Shown here piece by piece: positions 63,379 through 64,000 of a DNA stretch of 64,000 nucleotides. The notes under the pieces were generated by a model. It was given only the letters and a program-made list of their open reading frames with translations. It did not search any database and was not told where the DNA came from. Positions within the stretch are counted from its first letter, which is position 1. Each line of letters begins with the position of its first letter. This stretch comes from Agrobacterium larrymoorei (GTDB lineage: Bacteria; Pseudomonadota; Alphaproteobacteria; Rhizobiales; Rhizobiaceae), in NCBI RefSeq assembly GCF_013322225.1, contig NZ_JAAMFB010000019.1:124001-188000 (forward strand). Reading direction: 5' to 3'. Made by a program: the position numbers and the translations under genes.

Positions 63379-63501
63379 TCGAGCGCCCGCCCCGTTTTTG
63401 TCGCAAACACAGTCTTGTGTTGCTCGACATCGAGTCTCTATTGGCGCGAAGCGGCGAAGCAGCGTATGGTCGCCAATCTTTTCAGGTTTGAAGAACATCT
63501 C

Positions 63502-64000
63502 ATGAAACAAGCGTGCGGCACATTACGGCATGCGCTCCTTGCGGGCGTGGCCCTCGTCGTGTGTTTTGGCGCGGTCTCCTTCCAACTGGCCATGGCGCAG
63601 GAGGACGCGCCGCCGCCTGCCTCTGCGGGTGTGGAACAGCCTTCGGCACCCGATGAGTTGCAGGAACTCGAAAAGCGCCGCGACCAAAACCGGCAGGATT
63701 TGCAGGAGCTCGTCGACAGCATCGGTCTTTCTGAGGACAAGGCACGCCAGATGGAAGAGAGCGTCGCCGCTCTCAGTCAGGATACGGCGCGCATCAAGGA
63801 CGAGCTGATCGCTTCTGCCCAGCGCCGCAAGGATCTGGAGGCAAAGATCAGTGACGGTGAGGATCGTCTTGCCAAGCTCAGCGTCCGTGATGATGAGGTC
63901 AAGGCGTCGCTGCGCGAACGACGGGGCGTATTGGCAGAAGTGTTGGCCGCCTTGCAGCGTATGGGCCGTAATCCGCCGCCAGCCCTGCTGGTATCACCGG
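63502..64000 (+). CDS. murein hydrolase activator EnvC / M23 peptidase family (partial, C-terminus beyond window)
   Basis: The first 166 residues of an EnvC-like protein that activates cell-wall amidases at division. A signal peptide (MKQACGTLRHALLAGVALVV, ending SFQLAMAQ about 33) is followed by a Pro/Ala-rich linker and a long coiled coil (ELEKRRDQNRQDLQELV onward, then VDSIGLSEDKARQMEE). The expected LytM/M23 domain is beyond the window edge. It follows rlmH, which is common in Rhizobiaceae. Confidence 0.88.
   Translation, partial: MKQACGTLRHALLAGVALVVCFGAVSFQLAMAQEDAPPPASAGVEQPSAPDELQELEKRRDQNRQDLQELVDSIGLSEDKARQMEESVAALSQDTARIKDELIASAQRRKDLEAKISDGEDRLAKLSVRDDEVKASLRERRGVLAEVLAALQRMGRNPPPALLVSP

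Overview
This window is a stretch of chromosome from an alphaproteobacterium of the Rhizobiales, most likely Rhizobiaceae (Agrobacterium/Rhizobium relatives). The reasons are an intact 2830-residue cyclic beta-1,2-glucan synthase (NdvB/ChvB), a CarD regulator, a CenR-type response regulator, the large 1587-residue NAD-glutamate dehydrogenase, a PhaR/PhaB pair, and the order rplU-rpmA-GNAT-GNAT-obg-proB-proA-nadD-rsfS-rlmH-envC. Nearly everything is core chromosome. I saw no insertion sequence, prophage, CRISPR array, rRNA or tRNA. The assignment to a family is inference from gene content, not from a search.

Region 1 (1-8958) is the most accessory-looking part. It is a two-armed catabolic island. 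The left arm (minus strand) runs FAD-linked 2-hydroxyacid dehydrogenase, GntR/FCD regulator, fumarylacetoacetase-fold dehydratase/hydrolase, TRAP DctQ and TRAP DctM (cut by the window edge). The right arm (plus strand) runs a DenD-like sugar-acid dehydrogenase, a 3-hydroxyisobutyrate-type dehydrogenase and an alpha-ketoglutarate-semialdehyde-type dehydrogenase, ending in a strong terminator. A perfect 8-3-8 palindrome upstream of the fumarylacetoacetase-fold gene shares a 12-mer with the divergent promoter region, suggesting one regulon for a sugar acid taken up by the TRAP system. The substrate is not known.

Region 2 (9.0-24.7 kb) holds leuS-lptE-holA, a YggS PLP protein, the giant ndvB gene for periplasmic cyclic glucan, an M20 amidohydrolase and a small 48-residue membrane protein. 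Region 3 (25-32.7 kb) holds a threonine/serine dehydratase, the helicase-S4 protein-FdxA operon, a UbiH-type hydroxylase and a divergent tesB. Region 4 (32.7-41.9 kb) holds glnK-amtB behind a clear sigma-54 promoter, ftsK behind a perfect CtrA-type box, lolA with a twin-arginine signal, xth, a lone cyclic-nucleotide-binding protein next to CenR, an L,D-transpeptidase-like gene and carD.

Region 5 (42.4-55.6 kb) holds the large glutamate dehydrogenase, a UMF1 transporter, phaR and phaB without phaA between them, bfd-bfr behind an Irr-like box, leuD-leuB, and a CitE-like gene with its DUF1737 partner. Region 6 (55.7 kb to the end) is the conserved ribosome/proline/NAD cluster ending in a truncated envC-like gene. 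Nitrogen handling (GlnK/AmtB and glutamate dehydrogenase), envelope building (NdvB, LptE, LolA, L,D-transpeptidase, EnvC) and cell-cycle control (CenR, CtrA box at ftsK) are the themes. The least explained unit is the sugar-acid island of region 1.
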